The notes beneath the pieces were generated by a model. The model had not been told where the DNA came from, ran no database searches, and saw nothing but the letters and a program-made list of their open reading frames with translations. Below, one piece after another: positions 37,427 through 46,988 of a stretch of 64,000 nt of DNA; the first letter of the stretch is position 1, and each line of letters opens with the position of its first letter. Location of the stretch: positions 22,536 to 86,535 of the forward strand of contig JAFGJS010000054.1 of assembly GCA_016928995.1 (NCBI GenBank), in the 5' to 3' direction. The stretch is from Candidatus Sumerlaeota bacterium (GTDB taxonomy: Bacteria; Sumerlaeota; Sumerlaeia; JAFGJS01). The translations under genes and the position numbers were made by a program.

Positions 37427-37447
37427 TTTCAATTCTCCTTGTCTTCA

Positions 37448-38035
37448 TTACCAGCCGGAGGCGCAAAATGCATTGATACGAATGGTCCGTTCTTTGACAA
37501 CCTCTCGCTCTCTTATTTGCACTCGCTCCTTCCCTTTCAGTTTCAGCTTTTCTTCGACCTGCCGCGCGATCGTCTCTGCGATCAGACTATTGACCTCCAG
37601 ATTGACAAACTGCGCCACCTCCGGGCTTATCTTGTGTTGCTGACTTTGCGCTTCATTTTCCAAAGCCATTTTTTGATTTGCATCTTCGCGCACTGTGACC
37701 TCGACCCCAAAAAAAGACTCCGATCGAACGGTCATTCCCGCGTGGCCCCGTTCTCCTTCGAGATGAATGCGCAATCGATTGATGTTTTGCAGATCCGTTC
37801 GCTGTATCGGTTTAATTTCCCGCATGATGTGAATTTTGTTGCCTTTTTCCTCGACTAGCCAACCCGGATTCTGAAGGGCTGTCTCCTTGATCTGCTCAAC
37901 GCCCTCGCAACCGAGCCAGGCCGCCAAATCCACTCCCTGAAAACCTTCAGCCTGAAATTCCCCTCGAGCTTTCAGAAATTTTTGAACTTCCGGAGTTTTC
38001 CGAGCTCTTAGAGAAACGCGTGTTCTTGATGACAT
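37448..38035 (-). CDS. Small hypothetical protein
   Basis: A 195-residue basic protein. The start at 38035 has GGAG seven bases upstream. The first 75 residues are helical with FLKARGEFQAEGFQGVDLAAWLGCEG. The centre has a beta-rich block (NRLRIHLEGERGHAGMTVRSESFFGVEVTV). The C-terminus is a charged helix (LIAETIARQVEEKLKLKGKE). I recognise no family. It sits 72 bases after the FtsH/Cdc48-like ATPase gene and 21 bases before the next small gene, and may serve as an adaptor of that ATPase. Confidence 0.65.
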   Translation of the reverse strand: MSSRTRVSLRARKTPEVQKFLKARGEFQAEGFQGVDLAAWLGCEGVEQIKETALQNPGWLVEEKGNKIHIMREIKPIQRTDLQNINRLRIHLEGERGHAGMTVRSESFFGVEVTVREDANQKMALENEAQSQQHKISPEVAQFVNLEVNSLIAETIARQVEEKLKLKGKERVQIREREVVKERTIRINAFCASGW

Positions 38036-38107
38036 CTCAATTCTCCATTTCATCCGGACGCGCCCAAAGCGCCGTATTGTATTTCAATCATTGCTTCATC
38101 TGTTGGC

Positions 38108-39745
38108 TTAAAAACCGTAATATCCCTTGAGTTGTTTGACGTGCGATCCTTCCGGTCCATTCGCCCCCACAATGTTTGCAAACCGTCGCATCGCCTGAAC
38201 AATATCGCGGGCGGCGAACAAACCCGTGTCTAACTTTCGTCTTGTTTCCACATTATTCATCTGTGTATCAGCAACTGCGCCGGGCCTCGTCGGCCCCCAG
38301 AAAAAATCGACAAGCGCTTTTCGCGTCGCCTCATCGATCGTGAGCCCGAAGCGGCGCTCGCCATTCTTCACCAGCGCCTCAATCTGAGCTTTGGTCGTCG
38401 GAAAGGGAACGCGTAAATGCAGATCGAAACGCTTAAGAGCTGCGTTGTCCAACGATGAGACACGGTTGGTCGTCAGCACCAGCAACACGCCGGAGCTGTC
38501 CTTCTTGAATCCCTGGATTTCCTGCAGAATGGCGTTCACTACCCCGATCTCGGCTTCCGCGACGGCGCCCTTGACAGCATCGCGGTTTTGCAGGATGTCG
38601 TCCGCGTCATCCAACACAAGCATGCATGGGGCCGCTCGTCGCGCATCGGCGAAGCATCGAGACACGGCCCGCTCGGCCGCGCCCCAATCCGGCTGTTTGA
38701 ATCGTTCGGGATGAACCACCTGCACGGGTATGTTCAAATTCGCGGCGATGATTCGCGCCAAGGTTGTTTTGCCTGTGCCTGGCGGCCCTTCAAGCACAAC
38801 GCCAGCCGGCAGCCGTTCCCGCAAAATAGAATCCGGACATCGAAGGAATTGCTCATAAGGCTGCTCAACTTCACATTGCACTCGTTTTAAAACCTCCTCG
38901 TTAAAACCTGCGCGTTCATCGTCGGATTCCTGCTTGGATACGAGTTCAAAGTCGATCGTCCGAGTTTTCCACCAGATCTTTTTAAAGATCTCATTCTCTT
39001 CGGTATCCCGCTTCCGATCACACATAATCTCCACAGCGGCGATTGGATCCATCCATCGCAGATGTGAATGCAACCGGGCGATTTTATCAGTCCTTAATCG
39101 GTCGCCATCGGCCAGGCGCCGTCCCAGCGAAAGGGGTATGATGCGATGGAAGAGTTGCCTGGGTATTTCGCGCAACCAGATGATGTCCGTGAAGGGGCGT
39201 TCAAGGCATGACGGAAGCCGCCCGTCTTCGCGCGAAGCGAGTCCGAGAACGGTGCCGGCCCGCACCGCCGACACCAAAGCGTAATACGCCGCCTGGACTT
39301 CCTGAGCGCTATGCAAGTTTCCATGGGCGTCCACCATGAAATCCAGATTATGAAAGATCGTTGAACGAGAGACGCTTTTTTCATTGCCTTTGAGGAAACC
39401 GAGGATCGTGGCGAAGACATTCACGCCCTCTTTCCAGGCGTCAAACATAGTCTCACCGCGTTTCTGAGGATGCTGCCCGTATTCGACCCATTGATTATCG
39501 TGATTGACATACTTGGCAGCGGCTCCGATGCATTTGGATGGAACATAAACGAGCACAGAGCCCTTGCGCAGACGCTCCACAACATCCTCAAACGGCGCTC
39601 GAAATCCGCCATTGTTTTGCTCGCCTTCCATCGCGCCGTAAGCTCGGGCAAACACCTCGCGTTTCCAGGATTCACTGCCGAGCTCTCCGACGTCTGCGTG
39701 CGATTCATTGAATAACGAGGTTATCTTTTGATCTTGGAAACTCAT
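38108..39745 (-). CDS. FtsH/Cdc48-type AAA+ ATPase
   Basis: A 545-residue protein with a 300-residue unrecognised N-terminal region and a classical AAA domain at about 300-545: Walker A GPPGTGKT (320-327), Walker B CMLVLDDADD (374-382), sensor 1 LLVLTTNR, and NAALKRFDLHLRVPFPT with the Arg residues expected for the classic clade. No metalloprotease HExxH is present, so it is an unfoldase or remodeller without its own peptidase. Proteolysis could be supplied by the CHAT protein of the same block. It lies about 120 bases from the preceding gene. Confidence 0.88.
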   Translation of the reverse strand: MSFQDQKITSLFNESHADVGELGSESWKREVFARAYGAMEGEQNNGGFRAPFEDVVERLRKGSVLVYVPSKCIGAAAKYVNHDNQWVEYGQHPQKRGETMFDAWKEGVNVFATILGFLKGNEKSVSRSTIFHNLDFMVDAHGNLHSAQEVQAAYYALVSAVRAGTVLGLASREDGRLPSCLERPFTDIIWLREIPRQLFHRIIPLSLGRRLADGDRLRTDKIARLHSHLRWMDPIAAVEIMCDRKRDTEENEIFKKIWWKTRTIDFELVSKQESDDERAGFNEEVLKRVQCEVEQPYEQFLRCPDSILRERLPAGVVLEGPPGTGKTTLARIIAANLNIPVQVVHPERFKQPDWGAAERAVSRCFADARRAAPCMLVLDDADDILQNRDAVKGAVAEAEIGVVNAILQEIQGFKKDSSGVLLVLTTNRVSSLDNAALKRFDLHLRVPFPTTKAQIEALVKNGERRFGLTIDEATRKALVDFFWGPTRPGAVADTQMNNVETRRKLDTGLFAARDIVQAMRRFANIVGANGPEGSHVKQLKGYYGF

Positions 39746-39867
39746 TGTCTCTCCTTTTCATCTGCAGCCGCGTGTCCATCCTGCGATGGGCTTGTTCTTA
39801 AGAGCGCATGCGAGGCGCTCCATCTTGGCCTCTATTTTCTAACAATGTCGAAACGTCCTGAGATCTT

Positions 39868-41514
39868 TCAGGACGGGGTGTTTTTTTCACTCGCAACCTC
39901 CTTTACTTTTTTTGTCGGGAGAAGGCTCTGCATCGCGGGCGATAAGATTTCGACGCAGCGGCTAGGGGGACAGCTTGAGAAATGCGTCTCGTGGCGGTCT
40001 TCGTCATAGAGCGCGGGCACCGCGACGCCCTTTGAGTAAAAACGAAAAAGAACATTTTCAGCTTGAGTCCGGCTGAGCCCTGTTTCTTGTGAGAATATGG
40101 CGGCGTCGTATTTTTCCGGAATATTAAACAACTCCGTGACGGTGAAGTTTGCGTTTTTTTTTAGGCCCAGGAATTTCGCCGCCAGACGGCGTCCCAGACT
40201 TCTTTCCGGTCCGAAGGCTGTCTTTAGCGACGGGTATTTCTTATCCGGAAACAATTCCTTGCAGCCCTCCGTTGATCGGAGCGACTGGCTCACGGTCCTC
40301 CGTATCAGCATATCGAGAAAAAGGAACCGCACGCCCCCCCCTTGCGGAGTGGCGGCAACCTCCGCGAAAACCTGATTACGCCGATCCAATGCGGCCTTGA
40401 CTTGCTTGGCAAGATCGGCCGCGGCAGCATGCAAGCCCCGCGCAACCATCTGGAGCTTGACCTTCCGAAACCGTTCTCTCCGGCCACGGCGAGTTTTGAC
40501 ATCATCGCGAATGGCATTCGCTGCTTCAGAAATGCGTTCGGCCTCGCTGACGGCGAGCTGAGCCGCCAACTCTGGATAGACTTCGTTTTGAAGCGAACCC
40601 ATCATGGATTTGGCCAAGAGGGAGTAAAAAACCCGCAGCCAGGAAACCCCTTGCGTTTCGCGCGACGCCGCGATGCCATCGAGCAGACCGTTCGTTGAGG
40701 AGCTCGGTTCGCCGGCTCCGATGAGGTCGGCGTAGATCAGTTGCGAAAGGGGGCTGGCGGCGGAGACCGTTTGAATCAGCTTCATCCATTGCCTTGCGGA
40801 CTCGCTCCTGCTCGGAACGTGATTGCCGGATCGCGCCTGCCTCTCAGCGCGCTCCTCCGTCGCCAAAACAGACAGCCGTTCGTCAGTCAGCAGACTAACG
40901 CGCCAATATGCTTCGATGACTTGCGCGTTGCGGAAGCCGCCGGGCGCAATATATCTCGAGAAACGCTCAGACAGAGGCGCTGCGCGCAGCGATGCGCACG
41001 CGGCGAATATCGTATCTTCCAAGAGCAAGTTGAGCTGAAGAAAATCCCCAGGGAAATCCATGCCTGTGATTTGATAAATAACCGCGAACGATTTTTTATC
41101 CTTGCTGAATTGAGTCAACGCATCGCTCAACGCTCCGGGTGAAATCCGCCCATCCCAGGCTTCATTCAGCGCGCAAGCCCAAGCCAGCGGTTTGCCGCCG
41201 GATTGACATAGCCCTTGCGGAAACCACCCGTCGAAGACGCTGACATGAGGCCATGCGAGCTTCACCACATATTTCAAAAGCCGGGCCGTCATGGCTTCGC
41301 GCAACTGACCAAGCTCCGCACAAGCCTCCGCAATATTTCGCGCAGGCTTTTTTAACGTGTTACCAGGCAAAGGGAGGTTCAACGCGCAGAAATCCCACAA
41401 GGAGCCCTGGCTTCGAAGAGCGTGAATGAGCTTGGGCCCCGAGCCCAGCATTGGGCGAAGAGCTGCGAGGTTGGAGCTCTTAAGCTGCGAAACAATAAAG
41501 CCATCGTCAGGCAT
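39868..41514 (-). CDS. Hypothetical protein coupled to Ycf46-like ATPase
   Basis: A 548-residue, mainly helical soluble protein without a recognised domain. The start at 41514 overlaps the end of the ATPase gene by eight bases, and GGGTGG precedes it, so the two are translationally coupled. Notable parts are a basic stretch TRRGRRERFRKVKLQ (about 360) and a C-terminal winged-helix-like segment (LFNIPEKYDAAIFSQETGLSRTQAENVLFRF). It has no membrane segments. Coupling suggests it is a direct partner or substrate adaptor of the ATPase. Confidence 0.72.
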   Translation of the reverse strand: MPDDGFIVSQLKSSNLAALRPMLGSGPKLIHALRSQGSLWDFCALNLPLPGNTLKKPARNIAEACAELGQLREAMTARLLKYVVKLAWPHVSVFDGWFPQGLCQSGGKPLAWACALNEAWDGRISPGALSDALTQFSKDKKSFAVIYQITGMDFPGDFLQLNLLLEDTIFAACASLRAAPLSERFSRYIAPGGFRNAQVIEAYWRVSLLTDERLSVLATEERAERQARSGNHVPSRSESARQWMKLIQTVSAASPLSQLIYADLIGAGEPSSSTNGLLDGIAASRETQGVSWLRVFYSLLAKSMMGSLQNEVYPELAAQLAVSEAERISEAANAIRDDVKTRRGRRERFRKVKLQMVARGLHAAAADLAKQVKAALDRRNQVFAEVAATPQGGGVRFLFLDMLIRRTVSQSLRSTEGCKELFPDKKYPSLKTAFGPERSLGRRLAAKFLGLKKNANFTVTELFNIPEKYDAAIFSQETGLSRTQAENVLFRFYSKGVAVPALYDEDRHETHFSSCPPSRCVEILSPAMQSLLPTKKVKEVASEKNTPS

Positions 41515-43345
41515 CGGGCCACCCTTTGTTGCTGGCGATCTGCCGCAATTTCTTGAGAATCCCATCATCCGGACTCTGCGGGCGATAAAGAGCCTTGGCT
41601 TCAGTCACCACATCGTAAATAGTCTTCTGGGTCAGGGTATAATTCCCGTCTGAAATCTCGTCGTAAGCACGATAGAGCGCGTCGTCGATGGCATATTCAA
41701 TTTCCGCGCCGGTCATGGCATTGGAGATATTCGGATGCGCCAGGAGCTGACAGAATCGCGTCAGCGGCTCCGTCGCCGTCAAATCATTGAGAGAAACCGA
41801 ACGCGTCGTGCTATTTTGCGCCAGTTGGTCGGTGATCGTGTTATCGATCGTGATCTCATGCCCGCTGTTTTTTTGCAGACGGTCCAGTGCGCGCTTGAGA
41901 TAGATTCCAAAGATGGATTGACGAGCCTCGGGCGTAGGAATATCCACCCAAAAGATTTGGTCAAAGCGGCCCTTGCGCGAGAACTCCGGGAAGTGTCTGA
42001 GCAAATCTTCAAAATTATTGGCTGTCGCGACGACAAAGACCGATTCCTCTTTTTCGCTCAACCAAGTCAAAAAATAACCTAAAACCCTGCGCGACACCCC
42101 GCTGTCGCCGCCGTCGCTGATTCCCGCGAAGGCTTTGTCAATTTCGTCAATCCAGAGGACGACCGGCGCCAGGGCTTCGGCCAAGCGCAGAGCCTCGCGC
42201 GTACGCTCCTCGCTCTCGCCAATGTAGCTGCCGAACAGCGCGCCGACATCCAAACGAAGCAAGGCCAGGTTGAACTCTTTTGCGACCAGCTTCGCCAACT
42301 GGCTCTTGCCGCCGCCGCTTGCGCCGCAGAGCATGATCCCTTTGGGAGCCGGTAGCGCGTACTCTTTGCGGATGGATTCACTGACTGCGGCGTCGCGCCG
42401 GATTCGAATCCATTCCCGGATCGTGCTCAGACCGCCCAGCTCGACATTGACATGAGGCGTGTAATCCAACGCGGCGCTATGGATCGTCTGACTTTTCAAA
42501 TACAGCATCTGCTCAACATGAGCAGCGACAAGCTGCCGGTTTCCCTGGACCGAAAACATATTGATGCCAAGTCGATAGTCCGTCAGCGTCAGTCCGGTGC
42601 CGGCGGCGGAGACGAGCTCAATCAAGCGCTCTCTATAGTTTTCTTTTGTTGCTCCCAGCGACTCCAGATCATCGTCGCTCGGGTCAGGAATATCGAGCTG
42701 CTGCGCCTCGACCATTTTGGTCAGAAGTTGAGACAACTCCTCTCTTTCGGGTAAAGGGAAATGGATGACTCGAATGTCACGCTTCAATTCAGTCGCCAAT
42801 TGCTCCGACGAAGGCCCGATCACGATGATCGTCTTATAGGGATAAGACTCACGCGTCTCCCCTGACCGTTGCGCCGCGTAATACTGCCTGAGTTCCTGAG
42901 CGGCCGCGCGCAACGGACGGACCAGCGAATCCGCTGCGAGGCCTTCCAGTTGAGGATAGATATCATAAAAAACTGTCAGGCTGTCGGCGACGGTCGGATT
43001 GGTGACAGGATCCGCGTCGATCAACTCCTTGAAAGTGCGATCAGCATGGATTACGCCGTCCTGATCGCCCCACCCCTGGGTCTCCTCTATCCCTGGGATA
43101 TCCAGCCAGATTTGATCCTCAACGGAGCAGGAAGTGATCGGAAGTTGAAGTTCCTGAACTCCCGTATTAGCGCACCAGCGTCGCAATCGCTTCCCCCTGT
43201 TTTCCCGTATAAGATGCCGGAATGCGCGAACGATGAAATCCATGGCCCGCGCCTCTTCGTAGGTCTCGATAAAAATGACGGGATAGCCCGCTCGGATTAA
43301 GAGCAAAAGGCGATCCATGGTTTCCTGCAACGTTTGTCGAGCCAT
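41507..43345 (-). CDS. Ycf46-like AAA+ ATPase
   Basis: A 612-residue ATPase. The N-terminal half (about 1-240) has the Ycf46-type pattern [19 protein letters not shown], later [19 protein letters not shown]. The AAA domain has Walker A GASGGGKS (about 338-345), the loop [15 protein letters not shown], Walker [13 protein letters not shown] (about 393) and sensor 1 VVATANN, with [16 protein letters not shown] supplying Arg-finger candidates. All catalytic motifs are intact. The start at 43345 follows GGGAG. It lies 25 bases downstream of a gene whose C-terminal third is a degenerate copy of the same architecture. Confidence 0.9.
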   Translation of the reverse strand: MARQTLQETMDRLLLLIRAGYPVIFIETYEEARAMDFIVRAFRHLIRENRGKRLRRWCANTGVQELQLPITSCSVEDQIWLDIPGIEETQGWGDQDGVIHADRTFKELIDADPVTNPTVADSLTVFYDIYPQLEGLAADSLVRPLRAAAQELRQYYAAQRSGETRESYPYKTIIVIGPSSEQLATELKRDIRVIHFPLPEREELSQLLTKMVEAQQLDIPDPSDDDLESLGATKENYRERLIELVSAAGTGLTLTDYRLGINMFSVQGNRQLVAAHVEQMLYLKSQTIHSAALDYTPHVNVELGGLSTIREWIRIRRDAAVSESIRKEYALPAPKGIMLCGASGGGKSQLAKLVAKEFNLALLRLDVGALFGSYIGESEERTREALRLAEALAPVVLWIDEIDKAFAGISDGGDSGVSRRVLGYFLTWLSEKEESVFVVATANNFEDLLRHFPEFSRKGRFDQIFWVDIPTPEARQSIFGIYLKRALDRLQKNSGHEITIDNTITDQLAQNSTTRSVSLNDLTATEPLTRFCQLLAHPNISNAMTGAEIEYAIDDALYRAYDEISDGNYTLTQKTIYDVVTEAKALYRPQSPDDGILKKLRQIASNKGWPDA

Positions 43346-43370
43346 TCGTTCACTCCCTTGATTGATTGAA

Positions 43371-46300
43371 TCATGCGTTATGGTTGGCCGTTGGCCATGA
43401 CAACCGCGCGCCTTTCGCCGCCGACAACCAGAATTCGCGAGAGCGTGGATTGTCGTACGACGAATGCAGACGGATTGTCTCATCCACCCAGTGTTCGATT
43501 TCATCGATGTTGATCAATTTTTCGCGACACTTGCTCAACGGCGCTCCCGGCGACGCAAGACGAGCCTCCGGCGTCAGAACAGCGCCGGCTTGGTCCGGAT
43601 CGGTCAAGTCGTTCAGCTGATTCAGAAATTCCACATCCGCCGCGAGTTCCATCAGCTGGCAGCGTCGCAACGCAACTTGGAAGACATGCGCCCGATATTC
43701 CCCCCGCGGAGCAGCAAGGACGATCGACTCGGGGAAATGCCGTTTCCATTGAGCCGTGAGCTGTTCGCGCGCGGCGCAAGTTCCGATGACGATCACATCC
43801 TGTCGCGAACCGACTCCATCAAGCCAATGCAAGATGGCGCCGGAAAGCCGGATCATCAATTTGGAAATTTGATCAGCTCGGTTCGCTTCCCTGTCTCCAG
43901 CATGATACATACGCTCCGAGCGGCTCAATTCATCAATATCCCGCAGCATCACGACTGCGCGCACTTCGGCGGCGCAACGAAGAAGCGCTCGCATCGTTTC
44001 CTCGGATTCGCCGATGCCGCCCCGCAAACACGTTGCGGCGCTCAGCTTCGCCAAGGGCCGGTTCAAACGCCGTGCGATTTCCCCCGCCAGCATTTCCTGC
44101 GCCCGGCGATCATCCCCTTCCAGCAACAACGTCATGTTTGGCGGACGCCGGCCGGATACGTCGCAATCGGCCAGATCCTGCGTCCATTGAACCAGCCATT
44201 TCTTATACTGCGGCGGAATCGGGACGCTCCCTGGCGGCGGGAGCTCATGTTTGGGCGTCAATACGCCTGTGCCGTATTGGGCGAACGCCTCAGTTTGCCG
44301 CTCTTTCAGCATATCCAACGCTCGAGTGTCGATCACGCCGTATTGCAGCGCGCAAAGACGCAGCGCGTAGAGGACATCCCGCTTCGCGCACCCCCTGAAT
44401 TGCATCGACAATTCAATCGCCGCATCCATCGAAACTTGGACATTGGGCATTTTATGAGTGCTCGGAAAGTTCCAGATGATTTCATACAGCTCCGAAGCTT
44501 CCGGCGCCAACAACGGCACCACGGCAAATAAATTCGCGATCGGCTCGGGAATCCCAATCTCATCGCCTGCCACGATGATGACAGGAGCTCGGTTCGGATT
44601 GTCCCGGAACATCCGGAGAAACCGGTGGCAAGGCTGACCCAAATCCAGCCAGTGCCAGCCATTGATCACGCACACGCATCTTTGGGCGCGGGAATCCTGG
44701 ACGGAGCGGTCGGCGATGTAATACAGGCTGTGCAATCCACAGTAGATGCCGGCGCGGAGCTCCCCAAGCTCATGTCGCCACTCAACCCGCGTTTCCAGCT
44801 GATTATCGGGCTCGCGATCAAAGTGACATTCGATCAATCCCTTCTGCGGCTCCAGCGTGAGGAATGCATATGTCTTCGAACCTCCGCTCTCGCAAAGACG
44901 CCGGATCGCGCTGCGCACATCCTCGAAGTCGGCCGCCGGAACAATAATCAAACGATGCCCCGCCTGAATCCGTTGTCCAATGGCGTTGACAAAGGCGTCA
45001 AGGATCGGGGTTTCTCCGAGCAACAGCTGCTTCATGCGTTTGGACACCAGGTCGCATCCAGGCCGCAATTTCGGATCAGGCGCAAGACACTCGCGGATCG
45101 TCTGGACAAAAGCAGGCGGGATTTTCAGTTTGAGTTCATCCGAAAGCAGTTCCTGCATATAGGGCGGGATTTGCTGTTTCGGCAGTTGATCTCCTTCAAA
45201 CGGCGGCTTGCCTGTGACCTTTTCGAAAACCATCACCCCCAATGCCCAGCAATCCGCGCGCTGGATGTCAGTTTGATCCGCGGTTGTGGATCCTTCTGGC
45301 GGCGCATAGGGAACGGCGGCCGTCCGCCCTGAGGTGACAAAGCTGACCCAATGCCCTTTGACGACGATCCGGTCGATTGCATCGCCATCCCTGAGAAGCA
45401 CACACGCAGGAGACAGGTTGCCGTGAGCCAATCCGGCTGCATGCAGCTCCGCCAGGGCTTGGCTCAATTCGGCGGTATGCCGGATAATCATCAGCAAATC
45501 AACTGCGGCGTTTGTTGACGCCGCATCGCTCGGGATAAGCCAGTTCGAAAAAGACCAATCTGGCGACATGTCATCATAGATCAATGCCGCCAAATCTGGG
45601 ATTTGACCATTGGATGACGACAGATTTTCCACGCGGTCAGGAATCAGATGCCCTGTGGCTCGCTCAATTGTGCGAAGAGCGCCAATGCCATCCTCGAGCA
45701 TTTGCCGGATGCCTGTGACATTCTGAAAGTCATCATTGGGGACTTCAACCAGATGCCACGAGCCGCGGGTGTTGTGCTTCGCAAGATATGCGATTGAATA
45801 TTCATCATCCCAAACGATGCGTTGCGATATGTATGGTCCCAAGGTGTTTTCCTCGGAGGCCGTTGAACATCGAACGGCGGTGGTCAGAGCGCCCCTTGCG
45901 ACGGTCGAACCTTCGTCCAGTTGTCGCGCGGAACTCGCTGGGCAATAGACTTGGAAAAGATGAGCAAGCAGGGGAAAGCCCAGCGCCTTTTTAGCGTCAT
46001 AGAGATGCTGAACCGTGGACGATGGATTTGTCTGCCAGCGTTCAAAAAACTCAAGCAACAGGGAACGAAGCGTATTTTTACAATTGTTGTTTTCCGGGAT
46101 GCGCTCCCAACTGCCGATATAGAACCTGACCCCGCATCTGAGGAAACGGCTGGCGAAGAATTCATCGGAAGTGGATTGCCGATTGATGTTGCCGGCGCTC
46201 TGGCAGCCGCAGGCAAAGATCAACTCCGGCACGGGCAGCAAAGCCCCCTTGCTTTTGTCCAGGATTGGTTGGATCGCGTGGGTAAGCTCGGCTATGCTGA

Positions 46301-46979
46301 TAAATTGTTTTGTCGTACGATCAAGCGACCACCCGCTGTTTCGAAGCGTGCCGTCATTGGGCATGTGCCCGAGGAAGAGCACAACACGATGTTCGCGGAA
46401 GATCTCTCGAAGCTGGCCGACTCTTTCTGTATCATCGATCAGTTGCCCGCCGGGATACTCGTCAACGATGAGCCCTTTTTTGATCAGATCACGCACGACC
46501 GCCCGCGCCCATTCTGATTCTTGTTTTTCGAACACCACCGCGATATGTTTCTGGCTTTGATGAATCGATGTGATCTGCAGCGGAATCACAGTGCGGCAAC
46601 CTGGGCCTGATTCGCTCAACGGTCCATTCCCCACAAACGCCAGCTCGGGAAGCAATTGCCATGTCTTAAGCTCATCGACACTTAAGCGATAGAACAGGTT
46701 ATCGAGAGGAGCGCCGGCGACAGCGTCATAGCCATGCTGCCAATAATTGTTCGCCATGTCGATGCTCTCACTCCGGGGGAATGAGCCGCCATGCACCAGA
46801 GCGTCCCAAAACTTGGACATGAAATCCTTGGTTGCCCCCAAAGCGTTCGGCCATGTTTGGAGATCATCCGCCTCAAGGCGCAAGGCGGTTTCATGATCCG
46901 CAGACTGTGTGGTGACCGCTGTTCTGGTCGCCACAAAGTCGTGATTCTCGTGATAGATGAAGGTCAACGAAACGTTCAT
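43371..46979 (-). CDS. CHAT protease - pseudokinase - dead Ycf46-like AAA fusion
   Basis: A 1202-residue fusion. Residues about 130-350 form a caspase-like CHAT domain with His205 in LFLGHMPND and Cys259 in ACGCQSAGN, the expected catalytic dyad. Residues about 385-650 resemble a protein kinase, but HRD is HGN (519-521), no DFG is found, and an APE-like YAPPEG remains, so it is a pseudokinase. Residues about 660-1202 repeat the whole Ycf46 layout. There the P-loop is lost (LLLEGDDRRA, 951-960), while GGIGESEETMRALL and VVMLRDIDELS still match the active ATPase. It is probably an effector protease gated by partners, and follows the anti-sigma gene by nine bases. Confidence 0.88.
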   Translation of the reverse strand: MNVSLTFIYHENHDFVATRTAVTTQSADHETALRLEADDLQTWPNALGATKDFMSKFWDALVHGGSFPRSESIDMANNYWQHGYDAVAGAPLDNLFYRLSVDELKTWQLLPELAFVGNGPLSESGPGCRTVIPLQITSIHQSQKHIAVVFEKQESEWARAVVRDLIKKGLIVDEYPGGQLIDDTERVGQLREIFREHRVVLFLGHMPNDGTLRNSGWSLDRTTKQFISIAELTHAIQPILDKSKGALLPVPELIFACGCQSAGNINRQSTSDEFFASRFLRCGVRFYIGSWERIPENNNCKNTLRSLLLEFFERWQTNPSSTVQHLYDAKKALGFPLLAHLFQVYCPASSARQLDEGSTVARGALTTAVRCSTASEENTLGPYISQRIVWDDEYSIAYLAKHNTRGSWHLVEVPNDDFQNVTGIRQMLEDGIGALRTIERATGHLIPDRVENLSSSNGQIPDLAALIYDDMSPDWSFSNWLIPSDAASTNAAVDLLMIIRHTAELSQALAELHAAGLAHGNLSPACVLLRDGDAIDRIVVKGHWVSFVTSGRTAAVPYAPPEGSTTADQTDIQRADCWALGVMVFEKVTGKPPFEGDQLPKQQIPPYMQELLSDELKLKIPPAFVQTIRECLAPDPKLRPGCDLVSKRMKQLLLGETPILDAFVNAIGQRIQAGHRLIIVPAADFEDVRSAIRRLCESGGSKTYAFLTLEPQKGLIECHFDREPDNQLETRVEWRHELGELRAGIYCGLHSLYYIADRSVQDSRAQRCVCVINGWHWLDLGQPCHRFLRMFRDNPNRAPVIIVAGDEIGIPEPIANLFAVVPLLAPEASELYEIIWNFPSTHKMPNVQVSMDAAIELSMQFRGCAKRDVLYALRLCALQYGVIDTRALDMLKERQTEAFAQYGTGVLTPKHELPPPGSVPIPPQYKKWLVQWTQDLADCDVSGRRPPNMTLLLEGDDRRAQEMLAGEIARRLNRPLAKLSAATCLRGGIGESEETMRALLRCAAEVRAVVMLRDIDELSRSERMYHAGDREANRADQISKLMIRLSGAILHWLDGVGSRQDVIVIGTCAAREQLTAQWKRHFPESIVLAAPRGEYRAHVFQVALRRCQLMELAADVEFLNQLNDLTDPDQAGAVLTPEARLASPGAPLSKCREKLINIDEIEHWVDETIRLHSSYDNPRSREFWLSAAKGARLSWPTANHNA

Positions 46980-46988
46980 GCCAATGGC

